A DNA stretch of 8,502 nt from Clostridia bacterium (lineage in GTDB: Bacteria > Bacillota > Clostridia > CAKSNL01 > HGM11501): NCBI GenBank assembly GCA_030535815.1, contig JAUNRD010000061.1, positions 1 to 8,502 of the forward strand, read 5' to 3'. Shown in pieces: positions 1 through 5,948 of the stretch. How positions within the stretch are numbered: position 1 is the first letter of the stretch; each line of letters begins with the position of its first letter. The position numbers and the translations under genes are program-made. The notes below the pieces were generated by a model. The model had not been told where the DNA came from and searched no databases. It saw nothing but the letters and a program-made list of their open reading frames with translations.

Positions 1-402
1 AAGGATAAGCTCAAGCCTTTGGCGGACGAACGTGATATTGATTTTTATGTAACGGGCAAAGGCTTTATTATTGAGGCTAATTACAGTCAGATAATGGAAC
101 TTGTATATAATCTTTGTGAAAATGCGATTAAGTACAATAAAGAAAACGGAAGCGTAATAGTCAGTGTGGATGGTAATACGTTAAGCGTAAAAGATACCGG
201 AATCGGAATTCCGAAAGAAGATATAAACCGCATATTTGAAAGATTTTTCAGGGTGGATAAAAGTCACTCCAAAACGGTGAACGGAACGGGACTGGGGCTT
301 TCCATAGTAAAGCATATTGCTATTATAAACAAAGCAGATATTGCGGTTGAAAGTGAACTGGGAGAGGGAACGGTATTCACTGTAACTTTTAATGAAAAAT
401 AA
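1..402 (+). CDS. Sensor histidine kinase, C-terminal ATPase domain (5' truncated)
   Basis: This is the catalytic ATP-binding (HATPase_c) end of a two-component sensor kinase, which transfers phosphate from ATP to a conserved histidine and then to a response regulator. The frame is open from base 1, so the gene starts outside the window; 133 codons are visible. The four kinase boxes are present in order, numbered from base 1: N-box NLCENAIKYN (about 37-46), G1 box DTGIG (65-69), F-box FERFFRVD (79-86) and G2 box GTGLGLSIVKH (from 95). The ending ESELGEGTVFTVTF is typical of the PhoR/ResE/WalK-like group. The sensor, membrane and His-phosphoacceptor parts are missing, so the stimulus cannot be inferred. 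A TTG at base 19 is in frame but lies within the domain and is not a credible start. The gene converges on the minus-strand gene at 426-2756. Confidence 0.93.
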   Translation, partial: KDKLKPLADERDIDFYVTGKGFIIEANYSQIMELVYNLCENAIKYNKENGSVIVSVDGNTLSVKDTGIGIPKEDINRIFERFFRVDKSHSKTVNGTGLGLSIVKHIAIINKADIAVESELGEGTVFTVTFNEK

Positions 403-427
403 AAAAGCAGGCATTGCCTGCTTTTTT
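401..427. terminator. Bidirectional intrinsic terminator between convergent genes
   Basis: A perfect GCAGGC/GCCTGC stem with a three-base ATT loop is flanked by six A on the left and six T on the right, so it works as a hairpin plus U-tract on either strand. It overlaps the stop codons of both the kinase gene (400-402) and the convergent minus-strand gene (426-428). Confidence 0.9.
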
Positions 428-2756
428 ATATGTATAAGTTGTTTTTGAAATCATCAATAATATCGGGAAGTGCAGAGCCTGCGGCATCCAGATTTTCAAT
501 TATGTCTGAAATTCTTAAATTGAACTGAGGAAGTACCTCCATGAATTTATCGTCTATGCTTTCTGATATTTTCATTTTCAGGCCTCCGGCAAGTTTGACT
601 TTTACCTGTTCCTTTTTATCATCAGCCAGCGATTTGAAAAGCTCAATGTCGCGCTTGATACACATTTTGTTGTATGTGGTAAAGGCATGGGATAATTCCA
701 TAATCTGGATACGTATTCCTTTTATGAATATTTCCCACCATTCCAAAGCCTGCAGGCTGAATGTGCGGATATTTTTTCTTAAGGTTAAATCCTTCGTATA
801 AGAATCCACCAGCATTTTTGCTGTCATTGATATGGCGAGAGGATTTGCTGCTGAAATGCCGTTTAAGAAAATGTTTGAAAGCTCAAGTCCTGCGGTAGTG
901 GCGTGCAATGCATCGGTTCCGCGTTTTAATATGTTTTGTGTGATATTAGGATTTATTCTTAAATTGGTTGCCACGTCTGTTCTTTTTGCCTCGTCCGGAA
1001 GTGCTTCGGATATGTTTTCTACGCATGAACCGATTTCTGACATAGTATTCTGAATGTAGTTGTTACTGCCTGAAAGGATGCGCTTATGAAAGTTAACACA
1101 TTTCCAGTATTCGTTGTCCAATGTTTTGGAACTTACATCATCTCCGAACACATATCGCAGCCATTGCACCTGGATGGTAGCCAGATAGTGGGGATAATAT
1201 AATGCCCACTCATCGTATAGCTTCTGGATTTTTTTGCGTTGGATTTCAAGCAAAGTTACTTTCTGGATAAGGGCTGACTGAAGGTCATCAAGAACCTTGA
1301 AGTTGCCCAATATACTCTGAAATGTATTTCGTAAAACCGGGCTGTCTTCAGCATAGAGGGCTGCTATCAATTCTGAAGGAGAATTGTCTACGTTAAGAAG
1401 TTTCTCGGTCTTGAAAATTTCAGAAAATGTGCACGCCAGATAGTTTTCGGAGCAACGCTGGTAATAGCAGTCGTAAAGTTGGTTTATGGTATAACTTTCG
1501 GCAAGAGTGGAGACATAAACCTTCTCCTGGGTTTTGCATATATGTACGCCGAGAGGGTTTGCCGTACACAGAGTGAATTTTTCTCCGTTATAGGTGAAGG
1601 TAATGGTACAACTGAAGTCATCTACTGTATAGTGACAGTCTGTCATTTTAGAAAACTCAAATGTATAGCTTTCTGATTTTATGGCTGCTTTATCATGGGT
1701 GAAGGAAATTATGTTTCCGTTGCATAAAAATGGCTGTGGAACGTCGGGAGTCATGAATATCTGGGAATAGCCTGAAGGGAGCAGGGACAATACGTCTGTT
1801 ATTCTTTCACAGCCGGGATATTTTAATGTTTCACCGTCGGAGGTTTTCACATAAATATCTGCTTCACTTTTGAAAACTCCGCACTCCGCAACGCCGTTGC
1901 CTTTTACGGAATAAAGCTTATCATCAATTGAAAAAAGTGAAAGGCTGTTAACCGAAAAAGCGGCTATAAAGCTGTTGGCACGCAGAATGCCGTCAGGGAA
2001 GGGGAGTGAGACGGACTTTTCGTAAGAGCCCGTATTCCTGATAAGATTTAAATCCTGAACAGGTAATTGGGCAGGAAGGGATTTCATAATCTCTGCAAAT
2101 AAGTACTCGTTATTTTCTCTGAAAAGGATGGCGGTATATCCGTTTGACTGATGGATGGCAACAATGCTTGAATATGCTATTTTTCTGCGTTGGTTAATTA
2201 AGTGAATACCATTGTTATCGTAGCTTATAAGCGTATAAGAGTTTGCGGCCTGTGCAAAAGAGTATAATTCGGGGCTTTTTGTGTTTTTGCTTATTATGAC
2301 AGAGAAAAAATCTCCCGACAGATTTTCGCACTGCATATTTGAAAAATCTTCTATGAATTGTTTCAGATTTCCACCGAAAGATGTGAGCATATTGTCTGAG
2401 TTAAGGGTATAGGTTGCGCTTTCCAGTTCTCCTGTCTGAAAAAACAATGATGCTCTTACTTCGCCGGGATGCATTTCTGCACTTTTGTTTATGTCTGAAA
2501 GGTTTATATGTACGGGGGCGTTTTTCTCAGATACAATCCATACTTCGGAATTGGTCATTCTTATGAGACAGGCATCAGTTATTACGGAAGTGATTGCATT
2601 GCTTAAGCCGGACATGAGACTTGAAAAAGTTCCTTGAGCAGCAGGTGTCGTTTTTCTTTTTTTGATTCCTGAAAGGCGCATCGAATAGCATATGTTATCA
2701 GGATTTATTGTGTTATTTGTAAGTAGTGATTCCGGGATGTATGTAATAGGGTTCAT
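426..2756 (-). CDS. Large protein of unknown function, beta-rich N-terminal part and helical C-terminal part (776 aa)
   Basis: I do not recognise this family. The ATG at 2756 is preceded by a good AAGGAGAGG ribosome binding site and a near-consensus promoter, so the gene is clearly real and probably monocistronic. There is no signal peptide and no clear transmembrane helix, which suggests a cytoplasmic or peripheral protein. Residues about 60-445 alternate short hydrophobic strands and polar turns, and can be read by eye as three or four modules of roughly 80-100 residues (about 60-140, 165-235, 255-328, 345-430). At least the first two and the last end in a helix-like stretch. This pattern resembles tandem PH/GRAM-like barrels, but that is only inference. 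Residues about 455-776 are mostly helical, with a basic/aromatic stretch (LEIQRKKIQKLYDEWALYY, 503-521), a WW pair (673-674) and an amphipathic end. No catalytic motif or metal-binding cluster is visible. Its neighbours do not suggest a function. Confidence 0.85.
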   Translation of the reverse strand: MNPITYIPESLLTNNTINPDNICYSMRLSGIKKRKTTPAAQGTFSSLMSGLSNAITSVITDACLIRMTNSEVWIVSEKNAPVHINLSDINKSAEMHPGEVRASLFFQTGELESATYTLNSDNMLTSFGGNLKQFIEDFSNMQCENLSGDFFSVIISKNTKSPELYSFAQAANSYTLISYDNNGIHLINQRRKIAYSSIVAIHQSNGYTAILFRENNEYLFAEIMKSLPAQLPVQDLNLIRNTGSYEKSVSLPFPDGILRANSFIAAFSVNSLSLFSIDDKLYSVKGNGVAECGVFKSEADIYVKTSDGETLKYPGCERITDVLSLLPSGYSQIFMTPDVPQPFLCNGNIISFTHDKAAIKSESYTFEFSKMTDCHYTVDDFSCTITFTYNGEKFTLCTANPLGVHICKTQEKVYVSTLAESYTINQLYDCYYQRCSENYLACTFSEIFKTEKLLNVDNSPSELIAALYAEDSPVLRNTFQSILGNFKVLDDLQSALIQKVTLLEIQRKKIQKLYDEWALYYPHYLATIQVQWLRYVFGDDVSSKTLDNEYWKCVNFHKRILSGSNNYIQNTMSEIGSCVENISEALPDEAKRTDVATNLRINPNITQNILKRGTDALHATTAGLELSNIFLNGISAANPLAISMTAKMLVDSYTKDLTLRKNIRTFSLQALEWWEIFIKGIRIQIMELSHAFTTYNKMCIKRDIELFKSLADDKKEQVKVKLAGGLKMKISESIDDKFMEVLPQFNLRISDIIENLDAAGSALPDIIDDFKNNLYI

Positions 2757-2782
2757 ATATATTCCTCTCCTTTTCCGGAGTT

Positions 2783-2811
2783 ATTATAGCATAAATATAT
2801 GGGGTAGTCAA
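2783..2811 (-). promoter_or_regulatory. Sigma-A-type promoter of the 776-aa gene
   Basis: On the minus strand, TTGACT (2806-2811) is separated by exactly 17 bases from TATAAT (2783-2788), which is preceded by an extended -10 TGC. Transcription would start near 2776 and leave a leader of about 20 bases before the ATG at 2756, just long enough for the AAGGAGAGG ribosome binding site. Confidence 0.85.
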
Positions 2812-2868
2812 CGAAAAACATCCTGGATTTGGGACATAGGAGAGTGCGAAAGATGCAAATATACCTTA

Positions 2869-3053
2869 AATATACCTTGCGGTACACAAAAGTTAATTTT
2901 ATGTATAGGCTTACCGATAGAGAGGAATCGTGGCTTTTAGGGCGGGAGCTTGAGTTTCGAAAACTGTCGTTTTCAAAACCTTCGGCAAAAGCCCATTTGG
3001 GCATTTTTGCCTGCGACACGTTCAAGTCCCTTTCATCAGTATACAAATAAAAA
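2869..3053. repeat. Tandem repeat of 189-bp period, copy A
   Basis: This 185-bp unit recurs at 3058-3242 with only two substitutions (T2998 to C3187 and A3043 to G3232); a 4-bp spacer gives the 189-bp period. It contains a TACC-TTGC-GGTA hairpin at the left, a GAAAAC-TGTC-GTTTTC hairpin (2959-2974), and a longer hairpin at 2984-3011 in which GGCAAAA-GCCC pairs with GGGC-(A)-TTTTGCC. The right end carries GTTCAAGTCCC, which resembles a tRNA T-arm, and then an A-rich tail. No protein-coding signal is convincing. It lies between the promoter of the 776-aa gene and tRNA-Leu. It may belong to a dispersed intergenic family. Confidence 0.9.
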
Positions 3054-3057
3054 GAGC

Positions 3058-3242
3058 AATATACCTTGCGGTACACAAAAGTTAATTTTATGTATAGGCT
3101 TACCGATAGAGAGGAATCGTGGCTTTTAGGGCGGGAGCTTGAGTTTCGAAAACTGTCGTTTTCAAAACCTTCGGCAAAAGCCCATTCGGGCATTTTTGCC
3201 TGCGACACGTTCAAGTCCCTTTCATCAGTATGCAAATAAAAA
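3058..3242. repeat. Tandem repeat of 189-bp period, copy B
   Basis: This is the second copy of the unit at 2869-3053, 183 of 185 positions identical. The T-to-C change at 3187 falls in the loop of the main hairpin (3173-3200), so the stem is preserved. Its A-rich right end directly forms the T-tract of the tRNA-Leu terminator when read on the minus strand, so the repeat abuts the tRNA transcription unit exactly. Confidence 0.9.
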
Positions 3243-3270
3243 AGCCGTATACCTTTGGTATACGACCTTT
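3238..3270 (-). terminator. Intrinsic terminator of tRNA-Leu
   Basis: Plus-strand CGTATACC (3246-3253), TTT loop, GGTATACG (3257-3264) form an 8-bp perfect stem. Read on the minus strand it is followed by six T (A-run 3238-3243), just downstream of the tRNA 3' CCA. T-runs on both sides may allow action in both directions. The hairpin resembles the left end of the 189-bp repeat unit. Confidence 0.85.
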
Positions 3271-3275
3271 TTATT

Positions 3276-3362
3276 TGGTGCCGGTGGCGGGACTTGAACC
3301 CGCACGCCATCGCTGGCAATGGATTTTGAGTCCACCTCGTCTGCCAATTCCAACACACCGGC
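3276..3362 (-). tRNA. tRNA-Leu, anticodon CAA
   Basis: Read on the minus strand, the 87-nt gene begins GCCGGTG, pairs with CACCGGC at its 3' end, and has discriminator A followed by an encoded CCA. The anticodon stem GTGGA/TCCAT encloses loop CTCAAAA, giving anticodon CAA, which reads the leucine codon UUG. A long variable arm (GCCA-GCGA-TGGC) confirms a class II tRNA, as expected for leucine. The T-arm is GCGGG-TTCAAGT-CCCGC and the D-region TTGGAATTGGCAGAC is normal. No intron or defect is visible. It is expressed from its own promoter and ended by the hairpin at 3238-3270. Confidence 0.97.
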
Positions 3363-3374
3363 GTTCGATTAATT

Positions 3375-3403
3375 ATTATACAACAAAAAAGCGAAAAAAG
3401 CAA
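3375..3403 (-). promoter_or_regulatory. Promoter of tRNA-Leu
   Basis: On the minus strand, TTGCTT (3398-3403) and a perfect TATAAT (3375-3380) are separated by 17 bases. The -10 box ends 12 bases before the mature tRNA 5' end, leaving a short precursor leader. The -35 box and spacer lie inside the terminator hairpin of the upstream tmcAL gene. Confidence 0.75.
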
Positions 3404-3419
3404 GTACTTTTTTTCGCTT
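3385..3419 (-). terminator. Intrinsic terminator of tmcAL
   Basis: On the minus strand, AAGCGAAAAAA pairs with TTTTTTCGCTT around a nine- to ten-base loop, and the T-run continues beyond the stem. It begins 8 bases after the tmcAL stop codon (3428-3430) and overlaps the tRNA-Leu promoter. Confidence 0.8.
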
Positions 3420-3427
3420 AATGTAAA

Positions 3428-4552
3428 TTATTTTAATACAAAGGGGCTGACTAAGTAATCTTCGCCGCTTTCCTTTGAAAGAACCATATTTCTTACATCG
3501 GTGGCTTTTACGTCAAGAGCAAAAGAAATATTCTCTTTTTCGTAAGAGGAGTCGGGCTTTGTTATGATTTTAATATCAGACTCTTTTTTAATCCGTTTCA
3601 ATATTTCCGCTCCCGTCGTATTTAACGAAAGAACTCTGGCGTAGGGTGAAAATTCGGGGATTTTTTCGCCGGAATTTAACAAAATGTGCAATAATGTTCT
3701 TTTTACTCTTGACATTGTATACCTTTTTGATTTAATATTATATAGGTAGGAATTTATATCCTTTCCGAAAGGTGTATTCTTGATGGTGGCAATTAAATCC
3801 GAATCCGCTTTTCCCCTCACGGGATAGTCTTCCTTTGAAAGATTCATCACGCTGTAGGCGATTAAGGGTGAAAGGCTTTCGTAGAACAAGGGCTTCTCGG
3901 AGAAGGAGTGGGGAAGATAGTATGAAACATCGGATTCTTCCCTGATTTTATTCCTTATTGCACTTGCACTTAAAAAGCCATCTGCCTCGGTAGAAGAATC
4001 GTGTGCAACGGTGCGCTTTATACATACGGGTGCTATTTTTGAACCAAGTGAATTTATGGCACCGATGTAGTCTGTGGCGAGAAGGTCATTAGGATCTTCG
4101 GTAAAGGGAAGACGGCAGTTTTCCAGGGTTATCATCTTCGCTCTCGGATAGGGCATGCCGCCTGCGATAAGGGTTTTTAATATGCTTTTGAATTCTATGG
4201 TTTCTTCGTAGGATGCGAGTTTTTTCAGAAACTCAATATCGCCTGATTCTGAACCGAAGGAAAGACAGTCCACCACATTAAGTGCGTTTAATATTTTTAC
4301 TGCACCGTAAGCAAAATCTCTGCTTGATGCGGTTGAATACAAAAAGGGGAGCTCTAAAACAAGGTCGGCACCGGATAAAGTTGCTGCCTTGGCACGGGCA
4401 AACTTTGAATAGATGGCACATTCGCCTCGCTGAACAAAGCTTCCCGACATAATGACAATTACGGCATCGGCAATTTTTTTGGTTTCTTCTATATGAAACT
4501 TATGTCCCGAATGAAACGGATTGTATTCTGCTATTATCGCCGCAATTTTCAT
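3428..4552 (-). CDS. tmcAL: tRNA(Met) cytidine acetate ligase (TmcAL)
   Basis: TmcAL makes N4-acetylcytidine at wobble position 34 of elongator tRNA-Met, using acetate and ATP; the older names are YlbM or the DUF795 nucleotidyltransferase-like family. The N-terminus carries the adenylyltransferase fold: MKIAAIIAEYNPFHSGH with the HxGH-type motif at 14-17, then SGSFVQRGE (36-44), KFARAKAA (50-57) and GADLVLELPF (61-70). Further family features are SFGSESGD (98-105), SASAIR (195-200) and the basic KRYTMSRVKRTLLHILL segment (276-292), likely to contact tRNA. At 374 residues it is slightly shorter than the approximately 400 usual in the family, with no missing core motif. The ATG at 4552 has an AAAGGGG ribosome binding site. 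The gene is divergent from pta-ackA, whose product acetate is its substrate; this proximity is suggestive rather than proof of a functional link. Confidence 0.94.
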   Translation of the reverse strand: MKIAAIIAEYNPFHSGHKFHIEETKKIADAVIVIMSGSFVQRGECAIYSKFARAKAATLSGADLVLELPFLYSTASSRDFAYGAVKILNALNVVDCLSFGSESGDIEFLKKLASYEETIEFKSILKTLIAGGMPYPRAKMITLENCRLPFTEDPNDLLATDYIGAINSLGSKIAPVCIKRTVAHDSSTEADGFLSASAIRNKIREESDVSYYLPHSFSEKPLFYESLSPLIAYSVMNLSKEDYPVRGKADSDLIATIKNTPFGKDINSYLYNIKSKRYTMSRVKRTLLHILLNSGEKIPEFSPYARVLSLNTTGAEILKRIKKESDIKIITKPDSSYEKENISFALDVKATDVRNMVLSKESGEDYLVSPFVLK

Positions 4553-4573
4553 ATTGCCACCCCTTTCTTAATC

Positions 4574-4601
4574 TGTTTATTATTTTATATCAATATATAA
4601 T
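4574..4601 (+). promoter_or_regulatory. Probable promoter of pta-ackA
   Basis: A perfect TATAAT lies at 4596-4601, about 28 bases before the likely ribosome binding site AAGGAG (4625-4630) and 35 bases before the pta ATG. The -35 is poor: TGTTTA at 4574-4579 with a 16-base spacer is the best candidate. The weak -35 leaves room for activator dependence, but no operator can be assigned. Confidence 0.5.
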
Positions 4602-4610
4602 AAAAATCAA
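4582..4610 (-). promoter_or_regulatory. Probable promoter of tmcAL
   Basis: On the minus strand, TTGATT (4605-4610) is 17 bases from TAAAAT (4582-4587). The region is very AT-rich, so chance matches are likely, but the spacing is ideal and the leader to the ATG at 4552 would be about 25 bases. It overlaps the predicted pta promoter on the other strand. Confidence 0.5.
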
Positions 4611-4635
4611 TATTTTTCTGAAAGAAGGAGAAAAA

Positions 4636-5637
4636 ATGAGCACATTTCTTGAAAAAACAATCGAAAGAGCAAAGAAGGACAAAAAGACAATAGTTCTTCC
4701 TGAGTCTATGGACAGAAGAACCTTTGAGGCTGCCGAAAAGGTATTAAAGGAAGACATTGCCAACATCGTAATCATAGGTACTCCCGAAGAGGTTGAGGCA
4801 AACAGCAAGGGTCTTGATATGTCCAAGGCAACAATCATCAATCCTTTCACCTATGAAAAGACAGAAGAATACTTAAACCTTTTCGTAGAGCTTCGTAAGT
4901 CCAAGGGCGTTACATATGAAGAAGCAAAGGAAACAGTTCTTTCCGACTATATGTACTATGCTTGCCTTATGGTAAAGGCAGGAGATGCTGACGGTGTTGT
5001 ATCCGGTGCCTGCCACTCTACAGCAAACACACTTCGTCCCTCACTCCAGATTATAAAGACAAAGCCCGGCGTAAAATTAGTATCTGCATTCTTCCTTATG
5101 GTAGTTCCCAACTGCGAATACGGCGCTGACGGTGCTTTCGTATTTGCAGACTCCGGTCTTGAGCAGAATCCCGATCCCGAAAAGCTTGCTGCAATCGCTG
5201 CTTGCTCTGCAGAATCCTTTGAGCTTTTGGTAGGGGAAGAGGCAAGAGTTGCAATGCTTTCTCACTCCACAAAGGGAAGTGCAAAGCACGCAGATGTTGA
5301 TAAGGTTGTTGAAGCAACAAGAATCGTTAAGGAACAGCATCCTGAATTAAACGTTGACGGCGAGCTTCAGTTAGACGCCGCAATCGTTCCCTCTGTTGGT
5401 GAGTCCAAAGCTCCCGGAAGCAAGGTTGCAGGTAAGGCAAACGTACTTGTATTCCCCGACTTGGATGCAGGAAACATCGGCTACAAGCTTGTTCAGAGAC
5501 TTGCAAAGGCTGAAGCATACGGCCCCATCACTCAGGGTATCGCAATGCCCATCAACGACTTATCCCGTGGATGCAGTGCAGACGATATCGTTGGTGTTAT
5601 TGCTATCACTTGTGTTCAGGCACAGGCTCAGAAATAA
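4636..5637 (+). CDS. pta: Phosphate acetyltransferase
   Basis: Pta converts acetyl-CoA and phosphate to acetyl phosphate and CoA in the cytoplasm, the first step of acetate fermentation. The 333-residue length fits the short, single-domain class, which lacks the N-terminal regulatory extension of the enterobacterial enzyme. Diagnostic segments are IVLPESMDRR (19-28), KAGDADGVVSGACHSTANTLRP (from 114), ADSGLEQNPDPEKLA (171-185), GELQLDAAI (242-250), FPDLDAGNIGYKLVQR (273-288) and the C-terminal INDLSRGCSADD. By alignment with the Methanosarcina enzyme, S310, R311 and D317 correspond to its active-site Ser309, Arg310 and Asp316. The ATG at 4636 has an AAGGAG site six bases upstream. Codon use is strongly biased, as expected for a highly expressed gene. 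The stop codon lies within a 13-bp inverted repeat, and 311 bp of mostly repeat DNA separate it from ackA. Confidence 0.97.
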   Translation: MSTFLEKTIERAKKDKKTIVLPESMDRRTFEAAEKVLKEDIANIVIIGTPEEVEANSKGLDMSKATIINPFTYEKTEEYLNLFVELRKSKGVTYEEAKETVLSDYMYYACLMVKAGDADGVVSGACHSTANTLRPSLQIIKTKPGVKLVSAFFLMVVPNCEYGADGAFVFADSGLEQNPDPEKLAAIAACSAESFELLVGEEARVAMLSHSTKGSAKHADVDKVVEATRIVKEQHPELNVDGELQLDAAIVPSVGESKAPGSKVAGKANVLVFPDLDAGNIGYKLVQRLAKAEAYGPITQGIAMPINDLSRGCSADDIVGVIAITCVQAQAQK

Positions 5638-5662
5638 AATTTCAACAAAGAAATTTTATTTC
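5631..5662. repeat. Perfect 13-bp inverted repeat over the pta stop codon
   Basis: GAAATAAAATTTC (5631-5643) and GAAATTTTATTTC (5650-5662) are exact reverse complements around a 6-base AACAAA loop. The left arm includes the last pta codons. The stem is almost all A-T and lacks a following T-run, so it is not a standard terminator; it could instead protect the pta 3' end. The same right arm recurs at 5866-5878. Confidence 0.75.
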
Positions 5663-5749
5663 GAAATTCGTCCGTTCGTGAAAAATACGAACAGTATTTT
5701 AGAACGGATGAACAGAAATACAAAAAACGCAAATAAGCGTTTTTTGGCA
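5642..5749. repeat. Tandem repeat of 108-bp period, copy 1
   Basis: The first of two full units and one partial unit between pta and ackA. Over the first 90 bases it differs from copy 2 by two substitutions and one A insertion; the last 18 bases diverge more. It holds a nested hairpin (5671-5708): TCCGTTC pairs with GAACGGA outside, and AAAATAC with GTATTTT inside. A competing GTTCGT/ACGAAC pairing (5674-5692) is mutually exclusive. Its right end forms the terminator-like hairpin at 5722-5745. Confidence 0.9.
5722..5745 (+). terminator. Terminator-like hairpin in the pta-ackA intergenic region
   Basis: AAAAAACGC (5722-5730) pairs with GCGTTTTTT (5737-5745) around an AAATAA loop. Only three G-C pairs support the stem and the T-run is part of it, so it is probably weak and would let some transcripts continue into ackA. 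The equivalent site in copy 2 (5831-5853) has a bulged G, is imperfect, and is probably weaker still. Confidence 0.5.
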
Positions 5750-5857
5750 TCAACAAAGAATTTTTATTTCGAAATTCGTCCGTTCGTGAAAAAATACGAA
5801 CAGTATTTTGGAACGGATGAACAGAAATACAAAAAACGCAAACAGCGGTTTTTGTAA
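5750..5857. repeat. Tandem repeat of 108-bp period, copy 2
   Basis: The second full unit, starting exactly 108 bases after copy 1. The nested TCCGTTC...GAACGGA hairpin is retained at 5779-5817, and the extra A lies in the unpaired part of that structure. The distal AAAAAACGC hairpin is degraded to AAAAAACGC/GCGGTTTTT. Confidence 0.9.
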
Positions 5858-5886
5858 TCAATAAAGAAATTTTATTTCGAAATTCG
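5858..5886. repeat. Tandem repeat of 108-bp period, partial copy 3
   Basis: Twenty-nine bases match the start of copy 1 with a single substitution, again at exactly 108-bp spacing, then identity stops at GAAATTCG. The remaining 62 bases before ackA are AT-rich; they hold only the ackA ribosome binding site AAAGGAAG (5932-5939), and I see no convincing promoter there. Confidence 0.85.
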
Positions 5887-5948
5887 GCGCAATAAAAAAC
5901 AAATTAAGTGAAATAATAAACTAAATATAAGAAAGGAAGATTTCTAAA

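Noticed and set aside
2764..2780. CTCC...GGAG pairing that might hide the ribosome binding site of the 776-aa gene
   Set aside because: It is only four base pairs around a six-base loop, too weak to call a riboswitch or thermosensor.
2869..3242. Possible CRISPR array
   Set aside because: There are only two long units of 185 bp with a 4-bp spacer, and no cas genes; this is a tandem duplication, not repeat-spacer structure.
3276..3362. Possible integrated-element attachment site at tRNA-Leu
   Set aside because: There is no integrase gene and no direct duplicate of the tRNA 3' end in the window; the 11-base match in the repeats is inverted and too short.
2753..3403. 216-codon minus-strand open frame with two 63-residue repeats
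   Set aside because: It runs through tRNA-Leu, its terminator, both repeat copies and the promoter of the 776-aa gene, so it is an artefact of a repeat length divisible by three. No ribosome binding site supports it.
5396..5857. 153-codon plus-strand frame covering the end of pta and the 108-bp repeats
   Set aside because: It overlaps the conserved pta C-terminus in another frame and then reads the non-coding repeat; the repetitive peptide results from the 108-bp period.
5642..5886. Possible CRISPR array or iteron-type origin in the pta-ackA spacer
   Set aside because: Units are contiguous at 108 bp without variable spacers, and there is no replication initiator gene or cluster of short iterons.
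5887..5948. Possible separate ackA promoter (TATAAG at 5926-5931)
   Set aside because: It touches the ribosome binding site and lies 17 bases before the start codon, leaving almost no leader; no -35 is convincing.
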